This document shows positions 16,457 to 26,256 of a stretch of DNA of 64,000 nucleotides, in pieces. Below the pieces are notes generated by a model. The model ran no database searches and was not told the DNA's origin. It saw nothing but the letters and a program-made list of their open reading frames with translations. The position numbers and the translations under genes are program-made. The stretch is from contig NZ_JACIEH010000003.1 of NCBI RefSeq assembly GCF_014196745.1, positions 930,001 through 994,000 of the forward strand, written 5' to 3'. The number at the start of each line of letters is the position of its first letter. The first letter of the stretch is position 1. The DNA is from Sphingomonas kyeonggiensis (GTDB lineage Bacteria > Pseudomonadota > Alphaproteobacteria > Sphingomonadales > Sphingomonadaceae).

Positions 16457-17865
16457 CAGTCTTCCAGCACCCAGCTGTCCTTGACGCCACCACCCTGGGA
16501 GGAATTGACGACGAGCGAGCCCTCGGTCAGCGCCACGCGGGTCAGCCCGCCGGGGACGAGGCGCATCTGCTTGCCGACCAGGCAATAGGGCCGGAAATCG
16601 ACATGGCGCCCGACGACTTCCTTCTGCCCGAGCACTGGCGCGGTCGAGAGGTCCAGGGTCGGCTGGGCGATGAAGTCGGCGGGGTTGGCCCGGATCCGCT
16701 CGGCATAGGCGGCGATCTCCGCCTTGGTCGCCTTGGGGCCGATCAGCATGCCATAGCCGCCCGATCCATGGACTTCCTTGGCGACCAGCTCGCTCAGATG
16801 CTCCAGCACATAGGCGCATTCGTCGGGGACCGCGCAGCGCCAGGTCGGCACGTTCTGCAGGATCGGCGTCTCGGAGAGGTAGAAGCGGATCATCTCCGGG
16901 ACGAACAGGTAGATCGCCTTGTCGTCGGCGATGCCGGCGCCGGGCGCGGAGCACAGCGTGACGCCGCCGGCGCGATAGGCGCCGAACAGGCCGGGCACGC
17001 CGAGCATGCTGTCGGGGCGGAAGGTGAGGGGGTCGATATAGTCGTCGTCGATCCGCCGGTAGATCACGTCGACCCGCTTCGGGCCGTGGGTGGTCTTCAT
17101 CCACACCTTGTTGTCGTCGACGTACAGGTCCATCGGCTCGACCAGCTCGACGCCCATCAGGTCGGCGAGGAAGCTGTGCTCGTAATAGGCCGAGTTGAAT
17201 GCGCCCGGGGTCAGCACCACCACCGTCGGATCGCTGCCGGCACCGGCTGGGGCCACTTCCTTCAGGGTCGCGAGCAGGTCGTTGGGGTAGGAATCGACCG
17301 GCGCCACGCGGGTGGAGGCGAACAGCTCGGGGAACATGCGCTGCATGATCTCGCGGTTCTCGAGCATGTAGCTGACGCCGGAGGGCGTGCGGCAATTGTC
17401 CTCGAGCACCTGGAAGCCGTTCTCCTCGGTGCGGATGATGTCGATTCCGACGATATGGCTGTACACCCGCCCGGGCGGATCAAAGCCGATCATCTCGGGC
17501 TCGAAGGCCTTGTTCCGATAGACCAGTTCGCCCGGCACGATCCCGGCGCGGATGATCTCGCCGCGGTGATAGACGTCGTACAGAAAGGCGTTGAGCGCCC
17601 GGGCCCGCTGCCGGATGCCGCGGTCGAGCAGGCGCCACTCGGCGGCGGAGAAGACGCGCGGGAGCAGGTCGAAGGGGATAAGTCGTTCTGGATCGCCGCC
17701 CTCGCCATAGACCGCGAAGGTGATGCCGATGCGCCGGAAGATCGTCTCGGCTTCCTTGAGCCGCAGGCTGAGCCCGTCGATGCCGACCTCGTCAACCCAG
17801 CGCTGGACCTGAGCATAGCAGGACCGCACTGCACCCGATCGATCGGTCATCTCGAAAAAGGCCAT
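16456..17865 (-). CDS. Circularly permuted ATP-grasp protein (DUF404/DUF407)
   Basis: A 469-residue member of the circularly permuted ATP-grasp family, predicted to form amide bonds using ATP. Family features include RIGITFAVYGEGGDPERLIPFD near the front (positions split here by Gly-rich loops), GIDIIRTEENGFQVLEDNCR, NSAYYEHSFLA, and the C-terminal GGLTRVALTEGSLVVNSSQG. I chose the ATG at 17865 because GGGGGA lies seven bases upstream; an upstream in-frame extension lacks such a site. It is first in the Anbu operon, and the 242-base gap to the divergent receptor gene should hold the promoter. Confidence 0.92.
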   Translation of the reverse strand: MAFFEMTDRSGAVRSCYAQVQRWVDEVGIDGLSLRLKEAETIFRRIGITFAVYGEGGDPERLIPFDLLPRVFSAAEWRLLDRGIRQRARALNAFLYDVYHRGEIIRAGIVPGELVYRNKAFEPEMIGFDPPGRVYSHIVGIDIIRTEENGFQVLEDNCRTPSGVSYMLENREIMQRMFPELFASTRVAPVDSYPNDLLATLKEVAPAGAGSDPTVVVLTPGAFNSAYYEHSFLADLMGVELVEPMDLYVDDNKVWMKTTHGPKRVDVIYRRIDDDYIDPLTFRPDSMLGVPGLFGAYRAGGVTLCSAPGAGIADDKAIYLFVPEMIRFYLSETPILQNVPTWRCAVPDECAYVLEHLSELVAKEVHGSGGYGMLIGPKATKAEIAAYAERIRANPADFIAQPTLDLSTAPVLGQKEVVGRHVDFRPYCLVGKQMRLVPGGLTRVALTEGSLVVNSSQGGGVKDSWVLED

Positions 17866-18107
17866 CCGTCCCCCGTCGCTGCAATGTGATGATGCGCTGC
17901 ACAACGGAATAAGCAAGCGCTAATTGAGGACCCTGTTTCCCGGACTTTGGTGCGCTTTTCATGGTGAACCATCGCCGGGTCTGGCGCTCGGGCCGGATGT
18001 TTCTCGTTCACCCATGCGATCATGAACCGCGTGTCACGAGCCATTGACATGCTGCGGCAGCAAAAATACGAGGCAGAGAAATGAGATAGAATATCATATC
18101 ATTGATC
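17866..18107. other. Divergent intergenic region, Anbu operon / TonB receptor
   Basis: About 240 bases with lower GC than the flanking genes, especially at 18055-18110 where ATATCATATCATTGATCATG occurs. It must contain promoters for the leftward Anbu operon and the rightward receptor gene. I see no operator, riboswitch or RNA gene. Confidence 0.5.
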
Positions 18108-20564
18108 ATGGGGGTATCGAGGCTGATGCGTGGGATTGTTGCGGCCGGACTTCTGGCCACCGTGTTCGTGCGACCGGCATGCGCGCAGGAGGCATCGAGA
18201 GCCGAATTGCCCGCCGGGGCCGAAACGGCGCCGCGAGCCGATGACGCGGTGGATGGCACCGGCAGCGGTGCGATCGTGGTGACCGGCTCGCTGATCCGCG
18301 GCCTGCCCAGAGAATATATGGCCAGCCCGGTCTTCACCCGCGACCGGATCGACATCGACCGCTCCGGCGCGGGTTCGACCGCCGAGTTCATGCTGACCAT
18401 CCCGCAGAACTTCACCGGCGACCTGAGCGAATTCGCGACTACCGGCGCTGGCATCGGCAGCCCGCTCGGCGACGCGACGACCTATAATCAATATGACGGC
18501 TTTGCCGGCTTCGCGCTCCGGGGCCTCGCCTCGGACGCGACGCTGACCCTGCTCAACGGGCGGCGCATGCCGTCGGTCGGCATGACCGAATCGCCGACCG
18601 TATCGGTGCTGCCTTCGATGCTGATCGAGCGGATCGACATCATCCCCGACGGCGCCTCGGCCACCTATGGTGCCGATGCGGTCGCCGGCGTGGTCAACAT
18701 CGTGACGCGCAAGCCTGAGCGGGGCCTCGAGGTCGAGGTGCGCAACGCCGTTGCGACGGAGACCGGGAAGACCGAGCTCCAGGTCAGCGCACTGGCCGGG
18801 CACAGCTGGAACAGCGGCTCGCTCTACGGCATGGCGATGTACCAGAAGCGCGCGCCCTTCACGCGCGATCCGGTTCGCGTGTCGGACGAGTATCTCCAGA
18901 TCGACGAATTGCCCGACGAGTTGCTCACCGGCCTCTATGCCGGCGGCCAGCAGACCTTCGGCGACTTCACCTATTCGCTCGATGCCTCCTATTTCGAGCG
19001 TGAGCGCAAGTCGCAGCAGCGCTATCTCGACGAACCCCAGTACAACCGGCGCTTTCACACCGGCACCTCGGGCTATGCCTTCTACAACAACCTGCACTGG
19101 CAGGGGCGCGGTCTGACGGCGATCGACCTCCATGTCGATTATGGCCGCAACGACACGAACAGCGACGCCCGCCGTGTCACCGGCAAGCCCAGCTTCCGCA
19201 ACTATTCGAATACGCTGTTCGTCGCCGAGCTACGCGGCCAGGCCCAATTGTTCCGCCTGCCCGCCGGGGCGGTGATCGCGGCGGCGGGTGCCCAGTACCG
19301 CGCCGAGACGCTGTGGACCGACGCGACGATCTTCTTCAACCGCAACGGCGGCTCGCGGAAGACCAGGTCGGTGTTCGGGGAGGTCAACGTGCCGCTGGTC
19401 GGCGCAGACCAGGCGGTCCCGCTGGTGCGTTCGCTGACCCTGTCGGCGGCCGGCCGCTATGAAGACCTTGGCTTCGATACCGCCTTCTCGCCCAAGCTGG
19501 GGCTGCGCTGGCAGGTCGATCGCTCCCTTGCCCTGCGCGGCACCTATGCCCGTTCGTTCCTGGTGCCGCGCTTCCGCAGCACCATCGGCATTGCCGAGCA
19601 GGTCTCGATCGGGCTCTATCCCTACAAGTTCCTCGATCCCGCGCTGCAGAACCCGGCGCTTCCGGCCGGCCAGACGCTGGTGATGTACCGGGCCGGTGCC
19701 AATCCCGACCTGAAGACGCAGAATGCCGACACCTTCACGATCGGCGCCGATTTCACGCCGACCTTCATCCCCGGCCTGACGATCAAGGCGGACTATTATC
19801 GGATCAAGATCACCGGCCGGGTGGGCAAGCCCAGCCCGGAGGACAGCCTGTCCGTTGCCGACCTCCAGGTCTTCAACACCAGGAATCCGAGCCAGGCGCA
19901 GCTGCAGGCGGTGCTGGGCAACCCGGATGTCTTCCGCCGCTTTGCCGAGGTGCCGGGCTATAATGGCGGCGAGCTGACTTTCTTCGACAATGCCGGGCAA
20001 GTGCCGGCGAGCCTGTTGTCGCAGATCCAGCTGATCGCGGACATCCGCTCGCAGAACTTCGCCATCGAATCCACCGACGGCATCGATCTGGACCTGAACT
20101 ACAGGACCCGGCTGCTGGGAGGCACTGCCTCGCTCTCGCTGTCGGGCCAATATATCCTCGATCTTTCGCTCAAGGCCGGGGGCTCGGCCCCGGTCTCCCG
20201 CCTCGACGGCTACGCCAAGCCGGCCGACCTGCGCCTCAACGGCACCGTTGCATGGGGCCGTGACGGCTTCTCGATCGGCTCGATGGTCAACTTCGTGGAT
20301 GGCTTCATCGACGATCGCCCTGGCCAGCCACGCCGGCAGGTGGGTTCCTTCACCACCGCGTCGCTGTTCACCAGCTTCGACCTCGGCCGGTTGTCGCAGG
20401 CATCCTGGTTGCGCGATACTGCGCTCCAGTTCGTCGTCGCCAATGTTTTCGACCAGCTGCAGCCGCGGATCGAAGGCGGCGTGGTCGGCTATGATCCGTA
20501 CAACAACCCGCCCAATCCGAGGACCGTCGCCGTTACGCTGTCCAGGCGCTTCGGTGCTCGATGA
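18108..20564 (+). CDS. TonB-dependent receptor, substrate unknown
   Basis: An outer-membrane receptor of about 818 residues. A signal peptide (VAAGLLATVFVRPACAQ) precedes a TonB-box-like GAIVVTGSLIRG. The plug contains FALRGLASDATLTLLNGRRM and RIDIIPDGASATYGADAVAG. The barrel carries a late VNIVTRKPERGLEVEV strand and ends in LSRRFGAR. The long plug-barrel linkers and LNGRRM motif are common in sphingomonad receptors. No transporter, sigma factor or catabolic gene is beside it, so the substrate cannot be proposed. Three in-frame starts (TTG 18102, ATG 18108, ATG 18126) are possible; none has an ideal ribosome-binding site. Confidence 0.85.
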   Translation: MGVSRLMRGIVAAGLLATVFVRPACAQEASRAELPAGAETAPRADDAVDGTGSGAIVVTGSLIRGLPREYMASPVFTRDRIDIDRSGAGSTAEFMLTIPQNFTGDLSEFATTGAGIGSPLGDATTYNQYDGFAGFALRGLASDATLTLLNGRRMPSVGMTESPTVSVLPSMLIERIDIIPDGASATYGADAVAGVVNIVTRKPERGLEVEVRNAVATETGKTELQVSALAGHSWNSGSLYGMAMYQKRAPFTRDPVRVSDEYLQIDELPDELLTGLYAGGQQTFGDFTYSLDASYFERERKSQQRYLDEPQYNRRFHTGTSGYAFYNNLHWQGRGLTAIDLHVDYGRNDTNSDARRVTGKPSFRNYSNTLFVAELRGQAQLFRLPAGAVIAAAGAQYRAETLWTDATIFFNRNGGSRKTRSVFGEVNVPLVGADQAVPLVRSLTLSAAGRYEDLGFDTAFSPKLGLRWQVDRSLALRGTYARSFLVPRFRSTIGIAEQVSIGLYPYKFLDPALQNPALPAGQTLVMYRAGANPDLKTQNADTFTIGADFTPTFIPGLTIKADYYRIKITGRVGKPSPEDSLSVADLQVFNTRNPSQAQLQAVLGNPDVFRRFAEVPGYNGGELTFFDNAGQVPASLLSQIQLIADIRSQNFAIESTDGIDLDLNYRTRLLGGTASLSLSGQYILDLSLKAGGSAPVSRLDGYAKPADLRLNGTVAWGRDGFSIGSMVNFVDGFIDDRPGQPRRQVGSFTTASLFTSFDLGRLSQASWLRDTALQFVVANVFDQLQPRIEGGVVGYDPYNNPPNPRTVAVTLSRRFGAR

Positions 20565-20588
20565 GGCGGTCGCTGTCCAGATGGCTGG

Positions 20589-21371
20589 CTAGATGAATGG
20601 CACGACGTCGCCGATCGTCTCGAGCACATGGGTCGGACGATAAGGGAAGCGCGGGATGTCCGCGGGCTTGGTGGAGCCGGTCAGGACGAGAATGGTTTCC
20701 AGGCCGGCTTCGATGCCCGCGACGACATCGGTATCCATCCGGTCGCCGATCATCACCGTCGTATCGGCATGCGCCTGGATGCGGGTCATCGCGCTTCGGA
20801 ACATCATCGGATTGGGCTTGCCGATGAAATAGGGCTGGGCACCGGTTGCGGCCGTGATCATTGCGGCAACGGCGCCGGTCGCCGGGAACGGGCCGTCGGG
20901 TGAGGGCGATGTCACATCGGGATTGGTGACGATGAAGCGGGCGCCGGCCTCGATCAGGCGAACGGCCCGCGTGATCGCATCGAACGAAAGGGTCCGGGTC
21001 TCCCCGAGCACGACATAGTCGGGGTTCGTGTCGCTGAGCGTGTATCCGGCCTCGTAGAGCGCGGTGGTGAGCCCGGCCTCGCCGATCGCGAAGGCGGTTC
21101 CGCCTGGAAGCTGCCGCGCCAGGAAGTCCGCGGTCGCCAGAGCGGACGTCCATATCGCGTGCTCGGGGACGACGAGACCGGCCCGCGCGAGCCGTGCCGC
21201 GAGATCGCGCGGAGTGAACATCGAATTGTTGGTCAGGACCAGGAAACGCCGTTCGCGCTCGACGAGCCGGGCCAGGAACGCAGCGGCACCCGGGAGGGCA
21301 TGCCCTTCATGGACGAGTACGCCGTCCATGTCGGTGAGCCAGCATTCGGCGGTTCGCCTGTCTTCGGCCAT
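20589..21371 (-). CDS. HAD-superfamily sugar/glycerol phosphatase (NagD-like, type IIA)
   Basis: A 260-residue haloacid-dehalogenase phosphatase. Motif I is WLTDMDGVLVHEG (nucleophile Asp then Asp), motif II is VLTNNSMFTPRDLAARL, motif III is the Lys of YFIGKPNPMMFR, and motif IV is MIGDRMDTDVVAGIEAG. The large C2a cap and the length fit the NagD/phosphoglycolate phosphatase subgroup (HAD-IIA). Substrates in this subgroup include nucleotides, glycerol phosphate and phosphoglycolate and cannot be chosen from sequence. It converges with the receptor gene, 24 bases apart. Confidence 0.9.
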   Translation of the reverse strand: MAEDRRTAECWLTDMDGVLVHEGHALPGAAAFLARLVERERRFLVLTNNSMFTPRDLAARLARAGLVVPEHAIWTSALATADFLARQLPGGTAFAIGEAGLTTALYEAGYTLSDTNPDYVVLGETRTLSFDAITRAVRLIEAGARFIVTNPDVTSPSPDGPFPATGAVAAMITAATGAQPYFIGKPNPMMFRSAMTRIQAHADTTVMIGDRMDTDVVAGIEAGLETILVLTGSTKPADIPRFPYRPTHVLETIGDVVPFI

Positions 21372-21478
21372 GCAATCCTCGCTTCTCGGTCTCCTTGCCC
21401 GATGATCGGCGCAGAGCGGCTTGTCGAGTGCAAAGGCGAGTCTGCCCACGGGCGTCTAGCGTGGGAGCCGCGGCGATC

Positions 21479-24028
21479 TCATCCGGCGTCGCGTTCCGGC
21501 GGCCATTGGAGCCCCTCGGCCGGTATCGCAGCCGAATACAGGAATCCCTGTCCGAAATGGCATCCGGCATCGCGAAGCCATTGGGCCTGAGGCTGGGTTT
21601 CTATGCCCTCCGCGACCACCTCCATGCCGAGGTTTCGGCCCAGCGTGATCACTGCCTCGGCGATCACCGACTGCTGAGCGCTCTCCCGAATGTCGGAGAT
21701 GAAGCTCCGGTCGATCTTGATGATGTCGACGGGGAACTGCTTGAGATGGCTGAGCGAGGCATAGCCGGTGCCGAAATCGTCCAACGCGATCCGGACGCCC
21801 TCGTGGTTCAGCATCCGGAGCGACCTTTCGACGCGCTCGGCACCCCGAGCGAGGAATACCGTTTCGGTCACCTCGAGCTGCAGATGGGCGGGCGAAAGGC
21901 CGGCATCGCCAAGGGATGCCAGGAGCATGTCGCCGAAATCGGGGCGCTGCAGATCGGCGGTCGATGCATTGAGCGCGACATGCCCGAATGCGATGCCGCT
22001 GTCGTGCCATGCCCGCATCTGCGTCACCACCAGGTCGAGCATGCGCCGGGTGATCGCGGTGGACACCTCATGGTCGTCGAACGCGGCGGCGATCGTCGCC
22101 GGCAGATGGACGGTTCCACGCGAATCGATCCAGCGCGCGAGTGCCTCGAAACCGGCGATCTTCCCGGTGCGAAGATCGATCTTGGGCTGGTAGAAGGCCC
22201 GTATCCGATCTTCCAGCAACGCAGTGCGCGCCGCATTGGTCATCGTCACACGCTGCTGCATCTCCTCGCGCATGTGCGGCGCGAAGACGAGCAGCTCGCC
22301 GCGCCGGCCCGCCTTGGAGGAATAGAGGGCCAGGTCCGCATGTTTGAGCAGGTCGCCGGCACTGGTGCCGTGCACGGGATACAGGCTGGCACCGATGCTC
22401 GCGCGGCAATCCAGCTTCGCCCCGAGATGCGGGACCGGCTCGCGCAGGCGCTCCAGGATGCGTTCGGCGATCGTCGCGGCTTCCTCCGGACTGGCGACGC
22501 CGGGCAGGATCAGGGCGAACTCGTCTCCGCCAAGCCGAGCGATCGTGTCCATCGGGCGTACCGTCGCGCGCAGGCGCTCCGCGAGGGTGCGGAGCACCGC
22601 GTCGCCGGCATCATGTCCCAGCGTATCGTTGATCTGCTTGAAATGATCGACGTCGAAGATGAGCAGGGCCAAGCCTTCGCCTGCCGCCTCCGCCGCCGCG
22701 AGACCTTCGCCGAGCCGCGCGTCGAACAGCGCGCGGTTGGGCAAGTCGGTCAGGACGTCATGGCTCGCGCTCCAGCTGATCCGCTCCTGCGCGACGGTCT
22801 GCTCATCGACGTCCTCGACCACGCCGTACCAGCGGAAGATCTCGCCCGATGGTGCGTAGCGGGGACCCGCGCGGACGCGGCACCATTTATAACCGCCGTT
22901 GCGGCCGCGCAGCCGATATCGCAGATCGACGCGTTCGCCGGTGCGCAGGGAATGCGCCCATTGCGCCAGGGTCGCGTCGACATCCTCCGGGTGCAATGCC
23001 TCGACCCAGTTCTGGGGCTGCATGCCGATCAGCTCGTTCCAGCGTGGTCCCGCATCGAGGATGTTGCCCTGCGGATCGGCGGTCCAGGGAATCTGCGGAT
23101 TCAACTCCACCGCATAGCGGAAATGCTCTTCGCTCTCGCGAAGCCGCGCGAGGGTCTGCTCCTGCTCGTCAACATCCTCGCTCAGCCCGTACCAGCGCTC
23201 GACCGCGCCCGCGGCATCCAGCTTCGGATAGGCCCGGGAGCGGAACCATCGGAACGCGCCGTCGGCGCAGCGTAGCCGGACCTTGACGTCGAGCGGCGCG
23301 GCGCTCGCCAGCGAACGAGCGACGGCAGCCACTATCGCCTCGCGGTCTTCCGCATGAACCTGGTCGAGCCAGCCGCTCCCCAGCGCCTCCGCCTCGCTCA
23401 GTCCCGTCAGTATCGTCCAGCGGCCGCTGATCGTCAGCAGCTTGCCTGCAGGATCGGCGGTCCAGGGCATGTGGGGCGACAGTTCGACGGTATTGCGATG
23501 ATGTTCCTCGCTCTCCGCCAGGGCGCGGTGGGCAAGGCGCTGATCGGTGAGGTCCAGCACCACCCCGCGAATGGCCTCGACCCGTCCCGACCGGCTGATC
23601 GGACTGATGCGTGCCCAGCAATGGCGCTCGCTGCCATCCGGGCGCCGTATGCGGAATTCCCGGCCGATCGGGTCATAGGCGTCGACGGCCGCCAGCAGCC
23701 GCCAGCGGACGAGTTCGCGATCCTCCGGATGGATGCAGTCCAGCGTGGTCTCGAGGGTCGGCGTGAAATCCTGCGCGGCCCGCCCGGCGATCCGGAACAG
23801 CTCGCGGGACCAGGCAATCTCGTCGGTACCCACGCGCCAGCACCAGACCCCCATCTGGGCGATGGCGAAGGCTTCTTCGAGGTCTTCGGCGGACAATTGG
23901 AACGCGTCCCGGGCAACGATGCTGGAGCTTGGCGGACTGTCGAACGCAAGCGGCGTCAGTCCCGTTGCCGAAGAGCCCGACCCCAAACCTTCGTCACTTC
24001 GTTCGGGAATCCAGTCGTGGGTATCCAT
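21479..24028 (-). CDS. PAS-PAS-PAS-GGDEF-EAL cyclic-di-GMP enzyme
   Basis: An 849-residue cytoplasmic signalling protein without predicted membrane helices. Three PAS/PAC modules occupy about residues 45-420 (IHPEDRELVRW, VHAEDREAIVAAV, LHPEDVDATLAQW are the equivalent positions). The GGDEF domain keeps an intact catalytic loop, RLGGDEFALILPG. The EAL domain keeps the metal and catalytic residues: GFEALARW, VALNAS, VTETVF, DDFGTGYASL, DIIKIDRSF and AEGIET. Both synthesis and breakdown of cyclic-di-GMP are therefore possible, or one domain may regulate the other. The gene stands alone between a phosphatase and a flavin monooxygenase, with no sign of an operon. Confidence 0.93.
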   Translation of the reverse strand: MDTHDWIPERSDEGLGSGSSATGLTPLAFDSPPSSSIVARDAFQLSAEDLEEAFAIAQMGVWCWRVGTDEIAWSRELFRIAGRAAQDFTPTLETTLDCIHPEDRELVRWRLLAAVDAYDPIGREFRIRRPDGSERHCWARISPISRSGRVEAIRGVVLDLTDQRLAHRALAESEEHHRNTVELSPHMPWTADPAGKLLTISGRWTILTGLSEAEALGSGWLDQVHAEDREAIVAAVARSLASAAPLDVKVRLRCADGAFRWFRSRAYPKLDAAGAVERWYGLSEDVDEQEQTLARLRESEEHFRYAVELNPQIPWTADPQGNILDAGPRWNELIGMQPQNWVEALHPEDVDATLAQWAHSLRTGERVDLRYRLRGRNGGYKWCRVRAGPRYAPSGEIFRWYGVVEDVDEQTVAQERISWSASHDVLTDLPNRALFDARLGEGLAAAEAAGEGLALLIFDVDHFKQINDTLGHDAGDAVLRTLAERLRATVRPMDTIARLGGDEFALILPGVASPEEAATIAERILERLREPVPHLGAKLDCRASIGASLYPVHGTSAGDLLKHADLALYSSKAGRRGELLVFAPHMREEMQQRVTMTNAARTALLEDRIRAFYQPKIDLRTGKIAGFEALARWIDSRGTVHLPATIAAAFDDHEVSTAITRRMLDLVVTQMRAWHDSGIAFGHVALNASTADLQRPDFGDMLLASLGDAGLSPAHLQLEVTETVFLARGAERVERSLRMLNHEGVRIALDDFGTGYASLSHLKQFPVDIIKIDRSFISDIRESAQQSVIAEAVITLGRNLGMEVVAEGIETQPQAQWLRDAGCHFGQGFLYSAAIPAEGLQWPPERDAG

Positions 24029-24177
24029 TCAAGACTCTCAGGTCGAATTCCCCCTGACGATCTATAGCGTGCAGCAGTTAAAAATCGCTTCAACGCGATG
24101 GGTTAATCTTCCTGAGGTCATGATGCGGGCGAAGTCGATCTTTGCGTCCCGGGCGGGTGACGCGTTGTCGTCGCCTG

Positions 24178-24208
24178 GTCTCCGGCGCCAGTTCTCGGCG
24201 CCGGAGAC
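24178..24208 (-). terminator. Hairpin after the LLM monooxygenase gene
   Basis: GTCTCCGGCGCC pairs perfectly with GGCGCCGGAGAC across a 7-base loop, eight bases beyond the stop codon of the leftward monooxygenase gene. A U-run is not evident, but the stem is strong. Confidence 0.7.
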
Positions 24209-24215
24209 GCGGAAT

Positions 24216-25232
24216 TCAGCGCCAGCCCAGCGACGGCGCTACATGAGTGAGGATGGCCTCCAGGACATGGGCGTTATAATCCACGCCCAGCTGGTTCGGC
24301 ACCGTCAGCAGCAGCGTGTCGGCCTCGGCGATCGCCTCGTCTGCCCGTAGCTGCTCGATCAGCTTGTCCGGCTCGGCCGCGTAGGACCGCCCGAACACGG
24401 CGCGCATATTGTCGATCTCGCCGATCTGGTCGCTTTCGTCGCCGCGGCCGAAATAGTCGCGATCCTGATCGTTCATCAGCGCGAAGATCGAGCGCGACAC
24501 CGAGACGCGCGGCTGCCAGTCATGCCCGGCCTCCTTCCACGCTTCGCGGTACAAGCGGATCTGGCGGGCCTGCTGGACATGGAACGGCTCGCCGCTCTCG
24601 TCCGCCTTGAGGGTCGAGCTCTGCAGGTTCATGCCCTGTTGCGCGGCCCAGACTGCCGTCGCGTCGGACGCCGATCCCCACCAGATGCGCTTGCGGAGCC
24701 CCTCGGAATGCGGCTCGAGCCGGAGTAGCCCGGGCGGGTTCGGGAACATCGGCCGGGGATTGGGCCGCGCGAATCCCTCGCCCTTCAGCAGATCGAGAAA
24801 GACCTGGGCATGCCGGCGTCCCATGTCCGCCTCGCTTTCGCCCTCGGCGGGCGCGTAGCCGAAATGGCGCCAGCCTTCGATGACCTGTTCGGGCGACCCC
24901 CGGCTGATGCCGAGCTGCAGCCGCCCGCCGCTGATCAGGTCGGCGGCGCCGGCATCCTCGGCCATGTAGAACGGATTCTCGTAGCGCATGTCGATGACGC
25001 CGGTGCCGATCTCGATTCGGCTGGTCTTCGCACCCACCGCGGCGAGCAGCGGAAAGGGCGAGGCCAGCTGCCGGGCGAAATGATGGACCCGGAAATAGGC
25101 CCCATCGGCGCCCAGTTCCTCGGCCGCGACGGCAAGGTCGATAGACTGGAGGAGCACATCGGAAGCCGAACGCGTCGCCGAATAGGGCGCGTTCGACCAA
25201 TGCCCGAACGAAAGAAAGCCGATCTTCTTCAT
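24216..25232 (-). CDS. Luciferase-like (LLM class) flavin-dependent monooxygenase
   Basis: A 338-residue TIM-barrel flavoenzyme that would use FMNH2 (or F420) supplied by a separate reductase. Family features are MKKIGFLSFGHW at the start, AEELGADGAYFRVHHFARQ, RIEIGTGVIDMRYENPF, and the flavin-contacting SGGRLQLGISRGSP. The start at 25232 is the natural barrel start, though the ribosome-binding site is weak. No flavin reductase or partner gene is next to it, and the substrate cannot be predicted. Confidence 0.9.
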   Translation of the reverse strand: MKKIGFLSFGHWSNAPYSATRSASDVLLQSIDLAVAAEELGADGAYFRVHHFARQLASPFPLLAAVGAKTSRIEIGTGVIDMRYENPFYMAEDAGAADLISGGRLQLGISRGSPEQVIEGWRHFGYAPAEGESEADMGRRHAQVFLDLLKGEGFARPNPRPMFPNPPGLLRLEPHSEGLRKRIWWGSASDATAVWAAQQGMNLQSSTLKADESGEPFHVQQARQIRLYREAWKEAGHDWQPRVSVSRSIFALMNDQDRDYFGRGDESDQIGEIDNMRAVFGRSYAAEPDKLIEQLRADEAIAEADTLLLTVPNQLGVDYNAHVLEAILTHVAPSLGWR

Positions 25233-25403
25233 GTAAACGTCCCACTCTCCAGTCCGAAGCCTGTGCTCGGATAATCCACACCAACAGATAGGCCTGGCCT
25301 GGGCCGATCGCATCGCCCGCCTCAGTCCCTGAACGGAAACGCATGGTTTCCGGCCACGACGCCGTCGGTGGCGTTCACCTACTGGTGCACTCGCGCGACC
25401 AGG

Positions 25404-26180
25404 TCATTCGATGAAGAATTCGACGGGCAGCACGATCTCGAAGGGGGCGGGCCGGTCCGCAGGTACCGGAGGCAAGGGATCGGCGCGGCGGACCGTGTCG
25501 AGCGCCCCGCCGTCGAGCGAGGTGAAGCCGGAGCCGCGCAGCAACTGGGCAGACAGGACATGACCGCCGCGATCGATCCGGACGCGCAGGTGGGTCACGC
25601 CCTGATCGCCCATCCGGCGTGCCGCCGCCGGATAGCGCCGGAACTTCTGGATATGCGCGAGCAGCCGCGCCTCGTAGCTGGTGTCCCGGCCAGCCGGCCT
25701 GGGTGCCGGCGGTGCCGGGTTGGAGACCGGCGCAGTCGTCTCCGGCGCAGGGGGGGCGGGGTCGGGCGCCGGCGGCGTGGGAGGTGTCGCCGACACCGGT
25801 ACCTGCATCGGTGTCACCACGGTCGGTGGTGGGATCGGCGTGTCCTGCGGCTGTGGCGGAACCTGCTTGCGGGCGGTCTGCAGGGGGCCGGCCTTGCGGT
25901 CGTTCGTCGGCTCCGGCGGGCTGGCTACCGGCAGCAGGTTGACGACCAGAGGCGTTGGCGCCGGCGGCGGCGCCCAGCTATCGAAGCGGAGCAGCAGCGC
26001 CACCAGCACGGCCACCGGCACGAGCGCCGCCAGGCACAGGCTGAAGACGCGGTGCCGTGCCGACAGCGGTACGTAGCGCTCGGGTGCCGAATACGGGCTC
26101 GCCGGAAAGTCGAGGATCACCGCGCTCCCTTCGGGCGGGTACGCGCGGGACGGGGCACGCCGGGCCGTTGCATCGATCAC
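25404..26180 (-). CDS. Energy transducer TonB (dedicated, HasB-like)
   Basis: A 258-residue TonB family protein. One membrane helix at about residues 48-66 (LCLAALVPVAVLVALLL) follows a short cytoplasmic segment. A long Pro-rich periplasmic spacer (TPPTPPAPDPAPPAPE) leads to the C-terminal TonB domain with YEARLLAHIQKFRRYP and DGGALDTVRRADPLPPVP. It couples proton-motive force to outer-membrane receptors. It lies 76 bases after the FecR-like gene on the same strand, suggesting a TonB dedicated to the haem receptor encoded divergently, as HasB is in the Has system. That pairing is inferred from position. Confidence 0.88.
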   Translation of the reverse strand: MIDATARRAPSRAYPPEGSAVILDFPASPYSAPERYVPLSARHRVFSLCLAALVPVAVLVALLLRFDSWAPPPAPTPLVVNLLPVASPPEPTNDRKAGPLQTARKQVPPQPQDTPIPPPTVVTPMQVPVSATPPTPPAPDPAPPAPETTAPVSNPAPPAPRPAGRDTSYEARLLAHIQKFRRYPAAARRMGDQGVTHLRVRIDRGGHVLSAQLLRGSGFTSLDGGALDTVRRADPLPPVPADRPAPFEIVLPVEFFIE

Positions 26181-26256
26181 CTCAGTCTCCTGGGGCGCCG
26201 ATGCGCCTTGGCTGGTCTCTCCCGATTAGACGCGCGGAAACCCAAGATCGGGACCT

